Positions 55,138 to 63,976 of a stretch of DNA of 64,000 nt are shown in pieces. Position 1 is the stretch's first letter; each line of letters starts with the position of its first letter. The position numbers were made by a program, and so were the translations under genes. Below the pieces are notes generated by a model, which was not told the DNA's origin, did not search any database, and was given only the letters and a program-made list of their open reading frames with translations. Origin of the DNA: Pseudomonadota bacterium (lineage in GTDB: Bacteria; Pseudomonadota; Alphaproteobacteria; Caulobacterales; Caulobacteraceae); assembly GCA_963205025.1 (NCBI GenBank), contig CAUJHO010000013.1, forward strand, positions 22,255-86,254, written 5' to 3'.

Positions 55138-56667
55138 CTACCGCCAGATCGGGGTTCCGTCACCGGGCAGGCCCAGGCGGTTCCACATCTCTGAGACCTT
55201 CTCCACCACCGCCTCGTCCATGCGGATTTCCTCGCCCCATTCGCGCTTGGTTTCAGGGGTCCATTTGTCGGTGGCGTCCAGGCCGATCTTGGAGCCGAGG
55301 CCGCTCTCGGGCGACGCAAAGTCGAGATAGTCGATGGGGGTGTTTTCAATGACGGTGATGTCTCGGGCGGGGTCCATCTTGGTGGAGATGGCCCACATCA
55401 CGTCCTTCCAGTCCCGGGCATCGACCGTGTGGTCCACGACGATGATCCACTTGGTGTACATGAACTGTCTGAGGTAGCTCCAGCAGCCCATCATCACCCG
55501 CTTGGCGTGGCCGGGGTAGGCCTTCTTCATCGAGACGACAGCGATCCGATAACTGCATCCCTCGGGCGGCAGCCAGAAGTCGGTGATCTCGGGGAACTGT
55601 TGCTGGAGCAGCGGGATGAAGACCTCGTTCAGCGCCTCGCCCAGCACGCTGGGTTCGTCCGGCGGCCGGCCGGTGAAGGTGGTCAGATAGATCGGGGCCT
55701 TTCGCATGGTGATGGCGGTGGCCACGAACACCGGGAAGGTCTCCACCGAGTTGTAATAGCCGGTGTGGTCGCCATAGGGGCCTTCGGGGGCGTGTTCGTC
55801 CAGCAGGACATGGCCCTCGATGACGATCTCGGCCTGGGCCGGGACCATCAGGGGCACGGTCTTGCAGGCCACCAGCTCGGCCTTGGCCCCGCGCAGCAGG
55901 CCCGCGAACTGATATTCCGACAGGGTGTCCGGCACCGGGGTCACGGCCGCGAGAATGGTGCCTGGGTCCGCGCCCAGGACGATGGCGGCGGGCAGGGGAT
56001 CGCGCTTTCCGGCCTGCTTGTGGCGGGCATAGTGCTGGGCCCCGCCGCGATGGGCCAGCCAGCGCATGATGGCCTTGTCCTTGCCCAGCACCTGCATGCG
56101 ATAGATGCCCAGGTTGAAGTCATCCTCGCGGGCGTCGGACGGGCCTTTGGTCACGACCAGACCCCAGGTGATCAGGGGGGCCGGTTCTCCGGGCCAGCAG
56201 CCCTGGATCGGCAGCTTGGTCAGGTCGATGTCGTCGCCCTTGAGGACCACCTCATGCACGGGGGCCGATTTCTGCACCTTGGGCCGCATGGTCATGGCGG
56301 TGGAGACCATGGGCAGCATTTCGACCGCCCCGGCCATGTCGCGCGGCGGCGTCGGGTTCCTGAGGTCTGCCAGCAGATGCCCCACCTCGCGCATCTCGGC
56401 GGCGGTGGAGCGCGCCTTCTTGCCCAGGGTCACGCCCATGGCCACCCGCTTCACCGTGCCGAACAGATTGGCCAGGCACGGGATGGGGCTGATCGAGCCA
56501 TCGGGCATGACCGGCTTTTCAAAGATCACCGCCGGGCCGCCGTTCCTGAGAAGCCGGGTCTGAATCTCGGTCATTTCCAGATGGGTGGCGACGGGTTCGG
56601 TGACGCGCACCAGCTCGCCCTCGGCTTCGAGGATGTCGATGAAATCGCGCAGGGACTTATAGGCCAT
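55138..56667 (-). CDS. ubiD: UbiD family decarboxylase (3-octaprenyl-4-hydroxybenzoate carboxy-lyase)
   Basis: UbiD uses prenylated FMN to decarboxylate 4-hydroxy-3-polyprenylbenzoate in ubiquinone synthesis. The 509 residues open [22 protein letters not shown] and contain the active-site [15 protein letters not shown] near 280 and [23 protein letters not shown]. Length matches the family. The UbiX flavin prenyltransferase is not in the window. The 3' end is duplicated at 53630. Confidence 0.95.
   Translation of the reverse strand: MAYKSLRDFIDILEAEGELVRVTEPVATHLEMTEIQTRLLRNGGPAVIFEKPVMPDGSISPIPCLANLFGTVKRVAMGVTLGKKARSTAAEMREVGHLLADLRNPTPPRDMAGAVEMLPMVSTAMTMRPKVQKSAPVHEVVLKGDDIDLTKLPIQGCWPGEPAPLITWGLVVTKGPSDAREDDFNLGIYRMQVLGKDKAIMRWLAHRGGAQHYARHKQAGKRDPLPAAIVLGADPGTILAAVTPVPDTLSEYQFAGLLRGAKAELVACKTVPLMVPAQAEIVIEGHVLLDEHAPEGPYGDHTGYYNSVETFPVFVATAITMRKAPIYLTTFTGRPPDEPSVLGEALNEVFIPLLQQQFPEITDFWLPPEGCSYRIAVVSMKKAYPGHAKRVMMGCWSYLRQFMYTKWIIVVDHTVDARDWKDVMWAISTKMDPARDITVIENTPIDYLDFASPESGLGSKIGLDATDKWTPETKREWGEEIRMDEAVVEKVSEMWNRLGLPGDGTPIWR
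55141..55171. repeat. 31-bp direct repeat, right copy (within ubiD 3' end)
   Basis: The right copy of the repeat at 53630-53660, 1511 bp away and in the same orientation. It encodes the last ten codons of ubiD (ending GDGTPIWR) and is followed on the minus strand by the TAG stop at 55140-55138. Confidence 0.9.
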
Positions 56668-56796
56668 GTCCCCGGCTTAGGCCGAAGGGCGGCGTCTGTC
56701 ACCTCGGCAGGGTACGCCCGACGATCGCACAGGGTCGGGACTCGCTATACCGGGCAAAAAGTACCCGCTAAAACAAGGATTGGCAGCATCCTGCCT

Positions 56797-58569
56797 TTAC
56801 CAGGCCAGCGCCAGACCGTCCTTGCGCATTTCGGTGGCGGCCCCATAGGTCCAGCCGCCGTCGGCGTTGATCTGGCGGATGATGTTCTGATAGCCGCCGA
56901 AGCCGCCGTCGGGTGGCCCCAGGGTCCAGCCCATGGCTTCAAGGCCGGCCCGGCTCTCGGCGGGAACCCCCGATTCCAGATGCAGCACACCGACTCCTTC
57001 GGCCGGCTGGCCGGTGGGTTCGGACGAGCCATAGTGCTGCCAGCGCGGGGCGTCGCCGGCCTCCTGCGGTCCCAGGCCATAGTCGACCATATTGATGACG
57101 ATCTGGGCCTGGCCCTGGGGCTGCATCCCGCCACCCATGACGCCAAACGCCATCCACGGCTGGCCGTCGCGACAGGCGAATCCGGGGATGATGGTGTGGA
57201 AGGGCCGCTTGCCGGGCTGATACAGATTGGGGTGGCCGTCGCTCAGGTTGAACAGTTCGCCCCGGTCCTGGAACATGAAGCCCAGGGTCGAACCATCGGG
57301 CCCATCCGGTACCAGGCCGGAGCCCATGCCGCGGTAGTTGGACTGGATCCAGCTGACCATCATGCCGTCGGCGTCGGCGACCGAGAAATAGGTGGTGTCC
57401 CCTTGCGTTGGGGCATCGCCGGGGAAGACCCGGTCCATGACGCGGTCCGGCCGGATCAGGGCGGCGCGCTGGGCGGCATAGTCCTTGGAGATCAGCCACT
57501 CGACCGGAATGTCGCTAAAGCGGGGGTCCGAGAACCAGCGCGCGCGATCCTCGAAGGCCAGACGCTTGGCCTCGGCCTGGTGGTGGATGGAGGCGGCGGA
57601 CTGGAAGCCCATACCGGTGATGTCGAACTGTTCGGCGATGTTCAACAGCTGCAGCGTCGAAAGACCCTGGGTGTTGGGGCCCAGCTGATAGATGTCGACG
57701 CCGCGATAGGGGCTCATCAATGGCGTGACCCATTCGGTCTCATGCGCCGCCAGATCGGCGCGGGTCATCCAGCCGCCGATACGCCGGAAATAGGCCTCGA
57801 TATGGTCGGCAATCGGTCCGTCATAGAAGGCGTCGCGGCCGCCCTCGGCGATCCAGCGATAGGTCCGTCCGAGGTCGGGGTTGCGGAACATCTCTCCTTC
57901 GCGCGGCGTGCGGCCGCCGGGCGCATAGACTGACAGCGCATTGTCAATTTCTTCCAAGCCGGCACCAGGGCGTTGAAAGTTCGCCATATTCCGTTCCAGG
58001 TAATAGGCGATCAGTTGCGGTACCGGTGCGCCGCGGTCGCACAGCTCGGCCACCGGCAACAGGACGTCGGACCAGGGCAGCTTGCCGTAGCGCTGGTGGG
58101 CGCTCCACCAGGCGTCGACCGTGCCGGGCACATTGACGGTGACGGCCCCATAGCGCGGGAGATAGCCGTCGACCGCCCGGCTTCGCGCCGTTTCCAGCGA
58201 CAGGCCCATGGGCGACTTGCCCGAGCCGTTGAAGCCGACGACGCGGCCTTGCGCCGGATCCCACATCAGACAGAAGGCATCGCCGCCGATGCCGTTGGCG
58301 ACCGGCTCGAGAAAACCCAGCGCGGCATTGATGGCGATGGCCGCATCAATCGCCGAACCGCCGCGCCGCAGGGTGTCGATGCCGATCAGGGTGGCGATGG
58401 GGTGGGCGGTGGCCGCCGCGCCTTGCGCCCCCCAGACGGTCGAGCGTCCGGCAAAGCGCTCGCCGGTGATCCGGTCGCCCGACCCGACATTCGGATAGGT
58501 CTGGGCCAGGGCGCTGCGGGCTCCCAGCAGGCCGAGCGGCAGGGCTGCGAAAAAGGTGCGGCGTCGCAT
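56797..58569 (-). CDS. ggt: Gamma-glutamyltransferase
   Basis: GGT is an exported Ntn-hydrolase that removes gamma-glutamyl groups from glutathione. The 590 residues carry a signal peptide (MRRRTFFAALPLGLLGARSALAQ, Arg-rich but without a clear Tat pair), the large-subunit landmarks GGSAIDAAIAINAALG and GIGGDAFCLMWD, and the autoprocessing site GDTTYFSVADADGMMVSWIQS with the catalytic Thr near 410. The ATG at 58569 is used; the longer ORF to 58956 overlaps the DUF1178 gene. Confidence 0.93.
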   Translation of the reverse strand: MRRRTFFAALPLGLLGARSALAQTYPNVGSGDRITGERFAGRSTVWGAQGAAATAHPIATLIGIDTLRRGGSAIDAAIAINAALGFLEPVANGIGGDAFCLMWDPAQGRVVGFNGSGKSPMGLSLETARSRAVDGYLPRYGAVTVNVPGTVDAWWSAHQRYGKLPWSDVLLPVAELCDRGAPVPQLIAYYLERNMANFQRPGAGLEEIDNALSVYAPGGRTPREGEMFRNPDLGRTYRWIAEGGRDAFYDGPIADHIEAYFRRIGGWMTRADLAAHETEWVTPLMSPYRGVDIYQLGPNTQGLSTLQLLNIAEQFDITGMGFQSAASIHHQAEAKRLAFEDRARWFSDPRFSDIPVEWLISKDYAAQRAALIRPDRVMDRVFPGDAPTQGDTTYFSVADADGMMVSWIQSNYRGMGSGLVPDGPDGSTLGFMFQDRGELFNLSDGHPNLYQPGKRPFHTIIPGFACRDGQPWMAFGVMGGGMQPQGQAQIVINMVDYGLGPQEAGDAPRWQHYGSSEPTGQPAEGVGVLHLESGVPAESRAGLEAMGWTLGPPDGGFGGYQNIIRQINADGGWTYGAATEMRKDGLALAW

Positions 58570-58631
58570 GGCGGTCCTCCCAGATCCGCCCCCATAGAGC
58601 CCGTGCCGCTGGCAAGGGCAAGTCCGGCGAT

Positions 58632-59057
58632 TCAGTGGGTCTCGGACCGCCGGCGCGGTGACAGGGCGACCGGCAGGGGCGCGCAGGGCACGCCATCGGC
58701 CTGCATGGCCCGCACCTCGGCCGGGGTCGCCTCGCCATAGATCGAGCGCTTCTCGCTCTCGCCCTCGTGGATGGCCCTGGCCTCGCGCGCGAAAGTGTCT
58801 CCGACATAGTCGAAGTCGGTCTCGATCTTGTTCCGGATGGCGGACGCGGCCTCCAGCATCATGTCGCGCGGGGCTGTCTCGGGGGGGGCGGCACTGGTGC
58901 GGACGGCCGGGGCCATGATCTGTTTGCTGATCTGACAGCTGGCGCAGAAGGGGCACTCGACGCGTCCCGCCTTCGCCTGGGCATCATAGTCGTCCGACGA
59001 GCCGAACCAGGCCTCGAAGGTGTGGGTCCGTTCGCACTGAAGGGCATAGCGGATCAC
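58632..59057 (-). CDS. DUF1178 family protein
   Basis: A 141-residue protein starting MIRYALQCERTHTFEAWFGSSDDYDAQAKAGRVECPFC, which is the DUF1178 pattern with a probable CxxC zinc pair (CPFCASC). The middle (EAASAIRNKIETDFDYVGDTFAREARAIHEGE) is also family-typical. Function is unknown. It begins with GTG and overlaps the amidohydrolase stop by 4 bp. Confidence 0.9.
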   Translation of the reverse strand: MIRYALQCERTHTFEAWFGSSDDYDAQAKAGRVECPFCASCQISKQIMAPAVRTSAAPPETAPRDMMLEAASAIRNKIETDFDYVGDTFAREARAIHEGESEKRSIYGEATPAEVRAMQADGVPCAPLPVALSPRRRSETH

Positions 59058-59899
59058 CGGATCGCCTCCGGGGGTGCAAAGGCACGATCATGTTTCAGGG
59101 CGGGTATGGCGGCGCGTGCGCGGGTGACCGCCGACAGATCGAGCTGGGCGAAGAGGACGCCGGGTTCATCGTGATCCAGCGCCGCGACGACCGCACCCCA
59201 GGGGTCGACCACCAGGGTCCGCCCCCAGGTGGCCCGGCCATCCTCATGGCTGCCGCCTTGCGCCGGGGCGAGGATGAAGGCCCCCGTCTCGATGGCGCGG
59301 GCGCGTAGCAGGGTTTCCCAGTGGGCCTCACCGGTGGGGCGGGTGAAGGCGGCCGGGACACTGATCAGGTCCGCTCCGGCCTGGGCCAGGGCGCGAAACA
59401 GCTGCGGGAAACGCAGGTCGTAACAGACCGTCAGGCCGAGGCCGCCCCAGGGGGTCGGTGCGACCACGGCCGACTCGCCCGGTCGTACTCCGGTCGACTC
59501 GCGGTAGTGCTCCCCTTTCGGCAGATCGACATCGAAGACATGCAGCTTGTCATAGGCGGAGACGATTTCGCCGCGATCATTGATCAAGATTGATCGGTTG
59601 GCCGCGCGCGGATCGGCCGGGTCATCGGAGCGCACCATGGCCGAGCCGATCAGGACCCAGATTCCGGCGTCGGCGGCGACCTGGCAAAGGCCCTGAACGA
59701 CCAGGTCCTCGGCTTGATCCTCGAGAATCAGCGCCTTTCGGTCGGCCCGCTTCTCCATGAAGTTGGAGGCCTCGGGCGTCAGGATCAGCCGGGCCCCGCC
59801 GGCCACGGCATCGGCCAGCAGCGGACGCAGGTGCGCCAGCGCCGCCTGGGGCGTGGCGGGCGACCGGCTCTGGATCAGGGCGACGCGAAGCGGGTCCAT
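59054..59899 (-). CDS. Carbon-nitrogen hydrolase (nitrilase superfamily, Nit1/omega-amidase type)
   Basis: A 281-residue enzyme with the Glu-Lys-Cys triad visible: LTPEASNFMEKR near 42, YDKLHVFDVDLPKGEHYRES near 118 and GLTVCYDLRFPQLFRALAQAGAD near 155. It is similar to Nit1/Nit2, which repair deaminated glutathione or hydrolyse alpha-ketoacid amides. The start overlaps the glutaredoxin stop by one base. A gene trio with grxC and DUF1178 is common in alphaproteobacteria. Confidence 0.9.
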   Translation of the reverse strand: MDPLRVALIQSRSPATPQAALAHLRPLLADAVAGGARLILTPEASNFMEKRADRKALILEDQAEDLVVQGLCQVAADAGIWVLIGSAMVRSDDPADPRAANRSILINDRGEIVSAYDKLHVFDVDLPKGEHYRESTGVRPGESAVVAPTPWGGLGLTVCYDLRFPQLFRALAQAGADLISVPAAFTRPTGEAHWETLLRARAIETGAFILAPAQGGSHEDGRATWGRTLVVDPWGAVVAALDHDEPGVLFAQLDLSAVTRARAAIPALKHDRAFAPPEAIR

Positions 59900-60153
59900 C
59901 AGCCGGCCAGCAGCGCGTCCAGCTTGCCGTCGCGCTCGAGAGCGTCGAGGTCGTCAAAGCCGCCGACATGGGTCTCGCCCACAAAGATCTGCGGATAGGT
60001 CATGCGACTGGACCGACGCCGCATCTCCTCACGCTTTTCGGGGTCCATCGAGGCGATGATCTCCTCGAATTCGACGCCCTTTCTGGTCAGCAGGGCCTCG
60101 GCGCGCGCACAGTAGGGGCAGAAGGGCTTGGTATAGATGACGACCTTGGGCAA
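59899..60153 (-). CDS. grxC: Glutaredoxin 3
   Basis: A small 84-residue dithiol glutaredoxin: LPKVVIYTKPFCPYCARAEALL with the CPYC active site near 11-14, MTYPQIFVGETHVGGFDDL with the cis-Pro TYPQIF and the GG motif for glutathione. The start is TTG at 60153, preceded by GGGAG; the track's 37 extra residues are not credible. Likely first gene of the grxC-nit-DUF1178 operon. Confidence 0.93.
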   Translation of the reverse strand: MPKVVIYTKPFCPYCARAEALLTRKGVEFEEIIASMDPEKREEMRRRSSRMTYPQIFVGETHVGGFDDLDALERDGKLDALLAG

Positions 60154-60193
60154 ATCGGGCTCCCGGTAGAATGATCCCCTGCAAGATAGGTCG

Positions 60194-60973
60194 TCACGCG
60201 CGAGAACGCACCCGTGCAATAACGGCCACATCCACCGCGCGGGCCCCTGCGTCCAGCAGGACACGGGTACAGCCGTCGGCCGTCGCTCCGGTCGTCAGCA
60301 CATCGTCGACCAGCAGGATGCGCCGGCCGCGGATATCTCTGGCCCCCTCGGGCGGTACGGCAAAGACACCCCTGACGTTCTGGCGACGTCCCCGCGCCGA
60401 CTTGCCGCCCTGGGTCGGGGTGGGCCGCGTTCGGATCAGGGCGTCAGCCAGATAGGCACGGCCCGAGAGCCGGGCCAGGGGCCGGGCGAGCTCGGCGGCC
60501 TGGTTGGCGCGCCGGCGGATCAGGCGGCTCCAGTGCAGGGGGACCGGTACAATCGCGTCCACCGTCTCGATCAGGGGCGCCGCTGCCCGACTGAGCCAAT
60601 GGGTGAAGAGCGGCGCGTGCTCCAGCCGATCAGCGTGTTTGAAGGCCAGGATCAGGTCGCGCGAATGTTCGTCATAGACGCAGGCCGCCCGCGCCCGCGA
60701 AAAGAGGTGGGGCTGGGCCAGACAGGCCGGGCAACGATCCAGGCCGAGCCGGCCCGGCGCATGCTCGAAGGCCAGGCCACAGCCGTCACAGACCGGATCT
60801 TCCAGAAAGTGGATGCGCGACCAGGCTTGGTCCGACAGGCCGGTCGCCAGGGGGTGGGCCCCGCCGTCCAGCGCGACGGGCGGCATCAGGATGTCGAGCA
60901 AGCCCCGCATAACGGCGCGCGAGCGCGCTCCGGGTTTCAATCGTCCGAACAAGGCGGCATCTATGCCGACCAT
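60194..60973 (-). CDS. comF: ComF family phosphoribosyltransferase-like protein
   Basis: A 259-residue ComF/GntX-type protein with an N-terminal zinc-ribbon (CDGCGLAF ... CPACL) and a C-terminal phosphoribosyltransferase fold (RRILLVDDVLTTGATADGCTRVLLDAGA). ComF acts in DNA uptake in competent bacteria; the role elsewhere is unclear. I placed the start at ATG 60973 because GGAGG lies 7 bases upstream; ATG 60910 (MRGLLDILMPP) looks more like the family N-terminus but has no such site. The gene runs head to head into the methyltransferase. Confidence 0.88.
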   Translation of the reverse strand: MVGIDAALFGRLKPGARSRAVMRGLLDILMPPVALDGGAHPLATGLSDQAWSRIHFLEDPVCDGCGLAFEHAPGRLGLDRCPACLAQPHLFSRARAACVYDEHSRDLILAFKHADRLEHAPLFTHWLSRAAAPLIETVDAIVPVPLHWSRLIRRRANQAAELARPLARLSGRAYLADALIRTRPTPTQGGKSARGRRQNVRGVFAVPPEGARDIRGRRILLVDDVLTTGATADGCTRVLLDAGARAVDVAVIARVRSRA

Positions 60974-61847
60974 GACCGCCCCTCCGCGCCTGTTTGACTG
61001 GCCGCTGCGCCGCCTGCGTCTGGATCGTGCCCTCAGGGCCGGCCTCCCCGCTGACTTCCTGCGTCGGCGGGTGGCCGAGGACATGGCTGCGACCCTTTCC
61101 GGCATCGTGCGGCAGTTTCATGCCGGAGTCGATCTGTCAGCCCGAGACCGCCTTTTCGAACAGGTCCTGGCGGCAGAGGGTCTGGCGGACCGCATTCAAA
61201 TCGTACAGCGGATCGATCAGGTCGGCCCCGGCCTGGATGCCTTTCAGGACAATGAGATACCCGCTCTGGAGGCCGCTACAAGCGATCTTATTGTCAGCAT
61301 CCTGTCGCTACACTGGACCAATGATCTGCCCGGCGCGCTCAGCCAGATCCGGCGGGCGCTGAGGCCCGATGGCCTGTTCATCGGGGCCCTGTTCGGAGGG
61401 TCGAGCCTGCAAGAGCTTCGCTGGGCCCTGGGCCAGGCCGAACTGGAGCTGACCGGCGGCGCGGCGGCGCGGGTCTCGCCCTTTGCCGATGCCTTTGACG
61501 GCGGCGGACTGCTGCAGCGGGCGGGCTTTGCCCTGCCGGTCTCGGACATCGACCGGCTGAAGGTGACCTATGCCGATCCCTTCGCCCTGATCCGGGATCT
61601 CAGGGCCATGGGCGAGACGGCCCTGTTTGCCGAACGGGCGCGGCCGCTGACGCGCGCCGTCGTGGCGCGAATGGCTCAGCTCTATCTCGAACGCTATGGC
61701 GACGCGGAGGGGCGTATCCCGGCGACGTTTGAGATCGTCACCCTGTCGGGCTGGGCCGCGCATCCTGATCAGCAGAAGCCGCTCCGGCCGGGATCGGCCA
61801 AGACCCGGTTGGCCGATGCCCTGGGGGTAAAGGAAGGCAAGCTCTAG
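60972..61847 (+). CDS. SAM-dependent methyltransferase-like protein (NDUFAF5/BioC-like)
   Basis: A 291-residue protein of the NDUFAF5-like class I methyltransferase group: FDWPLRRLRLDRALRAGLPADFLRRRVAEDMAATL is the family N-terminus, followed by LIVSILSLHWTNDLPGALSQIRRALRPDGLFIGALFGGSSLQELR. The glycine-rich SAM motif seems weak, as in NDUFAF5, which is an arginine hydroxylase for complex I. Its function here is inferred only. Start ATG 60972 (or 60963) overlaps the start of comF. Confidence 0.85.
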   Translation: MTAPPRLFDWPLRRLRLDRALRAGLPADFLRRRVAEDMAATLSGIVRQFHAGVDLSARDRLFEQVLAAEGLADRIQIVQRIDQVGPGLDAFQDNEIPALEAATSDLIVSILSLHWTNDLPGALSQIRRALRPDGLFIGALFGGSSLQELRWALGQAELELTGGAAARVSPFADAFDGGGLLQRAGFALPVSDIDRLKVTYADPFALIRDLRAMGETALFAERARPLTRAVVARMAQLYLERYGDAEGRIPATFEIVTLSGWAAHPDQQKPLRPGSAKTRLADALGVKEGKL

Positions 61848-61851
61848 GGGC

Positions 61852-63918
61852 TCAGTCGCCCGCCAGCTCATCGGCCAGGGCGTCCATGTCATAGATTTCG
61901 CGCAGGGCCAGGGTGATCATCTCGGCGCTGACGGTCACGGCCCGATTGCGCGACCCGTCATAACCATAGGCCCCGCCCAGCGATTCCAGATTGCCATCGA
62001 AAACCGCGCCGATCACTTCGCCATCGGCGTTCAGAAGTGGCGACCCGGAATTGCCGCCGACGATGTCGTTGGTCGACGCGACCGTATAGATCACATCTTC
62101 CGGCAAGCGACCTCGTGCGGCCTCGAGATTCGGCGACAGGTTGAACGGGATGGCCCCTGTCGCCCGTTCCCACAGACCGGCGACGGTCGTGGTCGCGGCG
62201 ATGTCGCGGGTGCCGTTGTTCCAGCCCTCGACCCGGCCATAGGACAGGCGAAGACTGAAGGTCGCATCCGGGTAGGTGTCGGTGCCCAGGACGGCAAAAC
62301 GGGCGGCGGCGATCCGGCCCCCGGCCCGCTCGATGGGGCCGTCGACCTGCTGGGTCCAGCTGCGGCGGATGTTGCGGGCGGCCTGATCGGTTCGCAGGAC
62401 GAACTGGATCAGGGGGTCGTTCGAGGCCTCGACGGCGGCGCGACCGCCTTCGAACAGGGCCATGCGTGCGGCCGGATCGGCCAGGCTCGTGCCCTCGATC
62501 AGGCGCGCGCCGAGCGCTTCGGGGCTTTCGCGGCCGAGCATCTGCTGGACGTCGGGGTCGTCCGTGCCGAGGTTCTCGCGGGTCTTGTTGAGCCAGAATT
62601 GAAGATAGAGGCTCTCCAGTGGTTCATCGATGTTGCGGGTCTGGGCCAGCGTCCTGCCCAGGGCCTCCAGCTGGGCGTCCGAATAGCCGCCCAGGCGGGT
62701 ATCGGCCGGGCGTTCGCGCTCATAGGCCGCGCGTACGATCTGGCGGGCATAGTTGAACAGGACCGAGCCCTGGCCAGCCCCGGCTTCGAGCCAGTAGTTG
62801 CGCGGATACAGAAGGATGTAGTCAGCGTGAGCCGCGGCGATCTCACTCCAGGGATCGCCCTGGACCAGGTCGCGGCTGGAGGCCTGACCGATCAGATCGG
62901 TCTCATTGACCACCAACTCTGTGAAGAAGCTCTGGTCGGCCAGGGCCTGATGCATGCCGGTGTAGCGTTTCAGATTGTTCTCGATGCCGCGCAGGGCGTC
63001 GCGGGCCATGCGCGCATTCTCGGGGCTTTCCTCCGAGAAGCGGATCACGCGCCCGCGCAGCTCGGCCAGCCGGCGCAGTTCGGACGGAATCTGCCAGTCC
63101 CGCTCGATGCGAAGCTGATCCGTCGTCTTGAGACGGGCCGTCGAGCCGGGATTACCGGCGACGAAAACCGGCTGTCCCTCGACGATCCGCTCGGGATTCC
63201 AGGTCAGATGGTTGGGGGTCGTGGCCGGGACCCCGTTCTCATAGACGCGCAGGAAGGCGGCATCGAGGGCAAAGCGCGGGAAGTTGAAATTGTCAGGATC
63301 GCCGCCGAAGACCACGGCCTGATGCTCGGGCGCATAGACCAGGCGCACATCGGAATAGCGCTGGAACCGATAGAGTTTGTACTGGCCGCCGCGATAGAAG
63401 CTGATGACCTGACAGCGCAGGGCCGCATCAGTGCCGCAGCCTTCGCGCTCGATCTCGGCGATGACGCGGGCCCGGGCCGAGGCGAAGGCCGCGCCGGTCA
63501 GGCCCGAACCCGCCGCCTGGACCCGGTCCGTCACATCCTGAATCTCGGTCAGGACCTCAGCGACCTGACCAGGGCAGGTCAGTTCCTCATCGCGGGTGCG
63601 CGCAAAGACACCTTGGGACAACAGGTCCTGCCCCGGTTCGGCGTGGGCCTGAACGCACGACCGGATACAGTGCTGGTTGGTCAGGACTAGGCCTTGCGTC
63701 GACACTAGTGAGGCCGAACAACCCGACAGGCGCACGGCCCCCAGCCGCACCCGGTCCAGCCAGGCCTGGTCGATGTCGGTGCCAAGCGCGGTGTTGATCC
63801 GCTGAAGCGGCACGTTGTCGAAGGTCCACATCCCCTCGTCGGTTCGGGCCGAGGCCGTGGCCGGCAACAAAAGCGACAGGGCCGAGGCCGAGGCGGCGGC
63901 GAGGGTGATCAGACGCAT
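61852..63918 (-). CDS. S46 family dipeptidyl-peptidase (DPP7/11-like), exported
   Basis: A 688-residue exported serine peptidase with signal peptide MRLITLAAASASALSLLLPATASA. The chymotrypsin-like triad is visible: His in GLVLTNQHCIRSCVQ near 80, and Ser in VGGNSGSPLLNADGEVIG near 625 (GNSGSP). The family removes dipeptides from peptides in the periplasm or outer membrane of gram-negatives. I chose the ATG at 63918, with AGGAG 7 bases before it. Converges with the methyltransferase gene at a 4-bp gap. Confidence 0.92.
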   Translation of the reverse strand: MRLITLAAASASALSLLLPATASARTDEGMWTFDNVPLQRINTALGTDIDQAWLDRVRLGAVRLSGCSASLVSTQGLVLTNQHCIRSCVQAHAEPGQDLLSQGVFARTRDEELTCPGQVAEVLTEIQDVTDRVQAAGSGLTGAAFASARARVIAEIEREGCGTDAALRCQVISFYRGGQYKLYRFQRYSDVRLVYAPEHQAVVFGGDPDNFNFPRFALDAAFLRVYENGVPATTPNHLTWNPERIVEGQPVFVAGNPGSTARLKTTDQLRIERDWQIPSELRRLAELRGRVIRFSEESPENARMARDALRGIENNLKRYTGMHQALADQSFFTELVVNETDLIGQASSRDLVQGDPWSEIAAAHADYILLYPRNYWLEAGAGQGSVLFNYARQIVRAAYERERPADTRLGGYSDAQLEALGRTLAQTRNIDEPLESLYLQFWLNKTRENLGTDDPDVQQMLGRESPEALGARLIEGTSLADPAARMALFEGGRAAVEASNDPLIQFVLRTDQAARNIRRSWTQQVDGPIERAGGRIAAARFAVLGTDTYPDATFSLRLSYGRVEGWNNGTRDIAATTTVAGLWERATGAIPFNLSPNLEAARGRLPEDVIYTVASTNDIVGGNSGSPLLNADGEVIGAVFDGNLESLGGAYGYDGSRNRAVTVSAEMITLALREIYDMDALADELAGD

Positions 63919-63925
63919 CTTGTTT

Positions 63926-63976
63926 CTCCTCCCCCGCTCCGCGGGGGAGGGGGACCACGACATGGTGGAGGGGGCG
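63926..63976. repeat. Double-hairpin GC-rich repeat upstream of the S46 peptidase
   Basis: CCTCCCCCGC pairs with GCGGGGGAGG around TCC, followed by CCAC...GTGG and GGAGGGGGCGCG. This looks like the interspersed GGGGGAGGGGGACCACGAC-type repeats common in Caulobacterales genomes. The left arm overlaps the Shine-Dalgarno sequence of the S46 peptidase. The last 24 bases of the window hold nothing I can identify. Confidence 0.65.

Noticed and set aside
55429-57933. 834-residue plus-strand ORF
   Set aside because: Antisense to ubiD and ggt, both well-supported families. Its composition (Gly/His/Gln-rich with no domain) is that of a GC-rich shadow frame.
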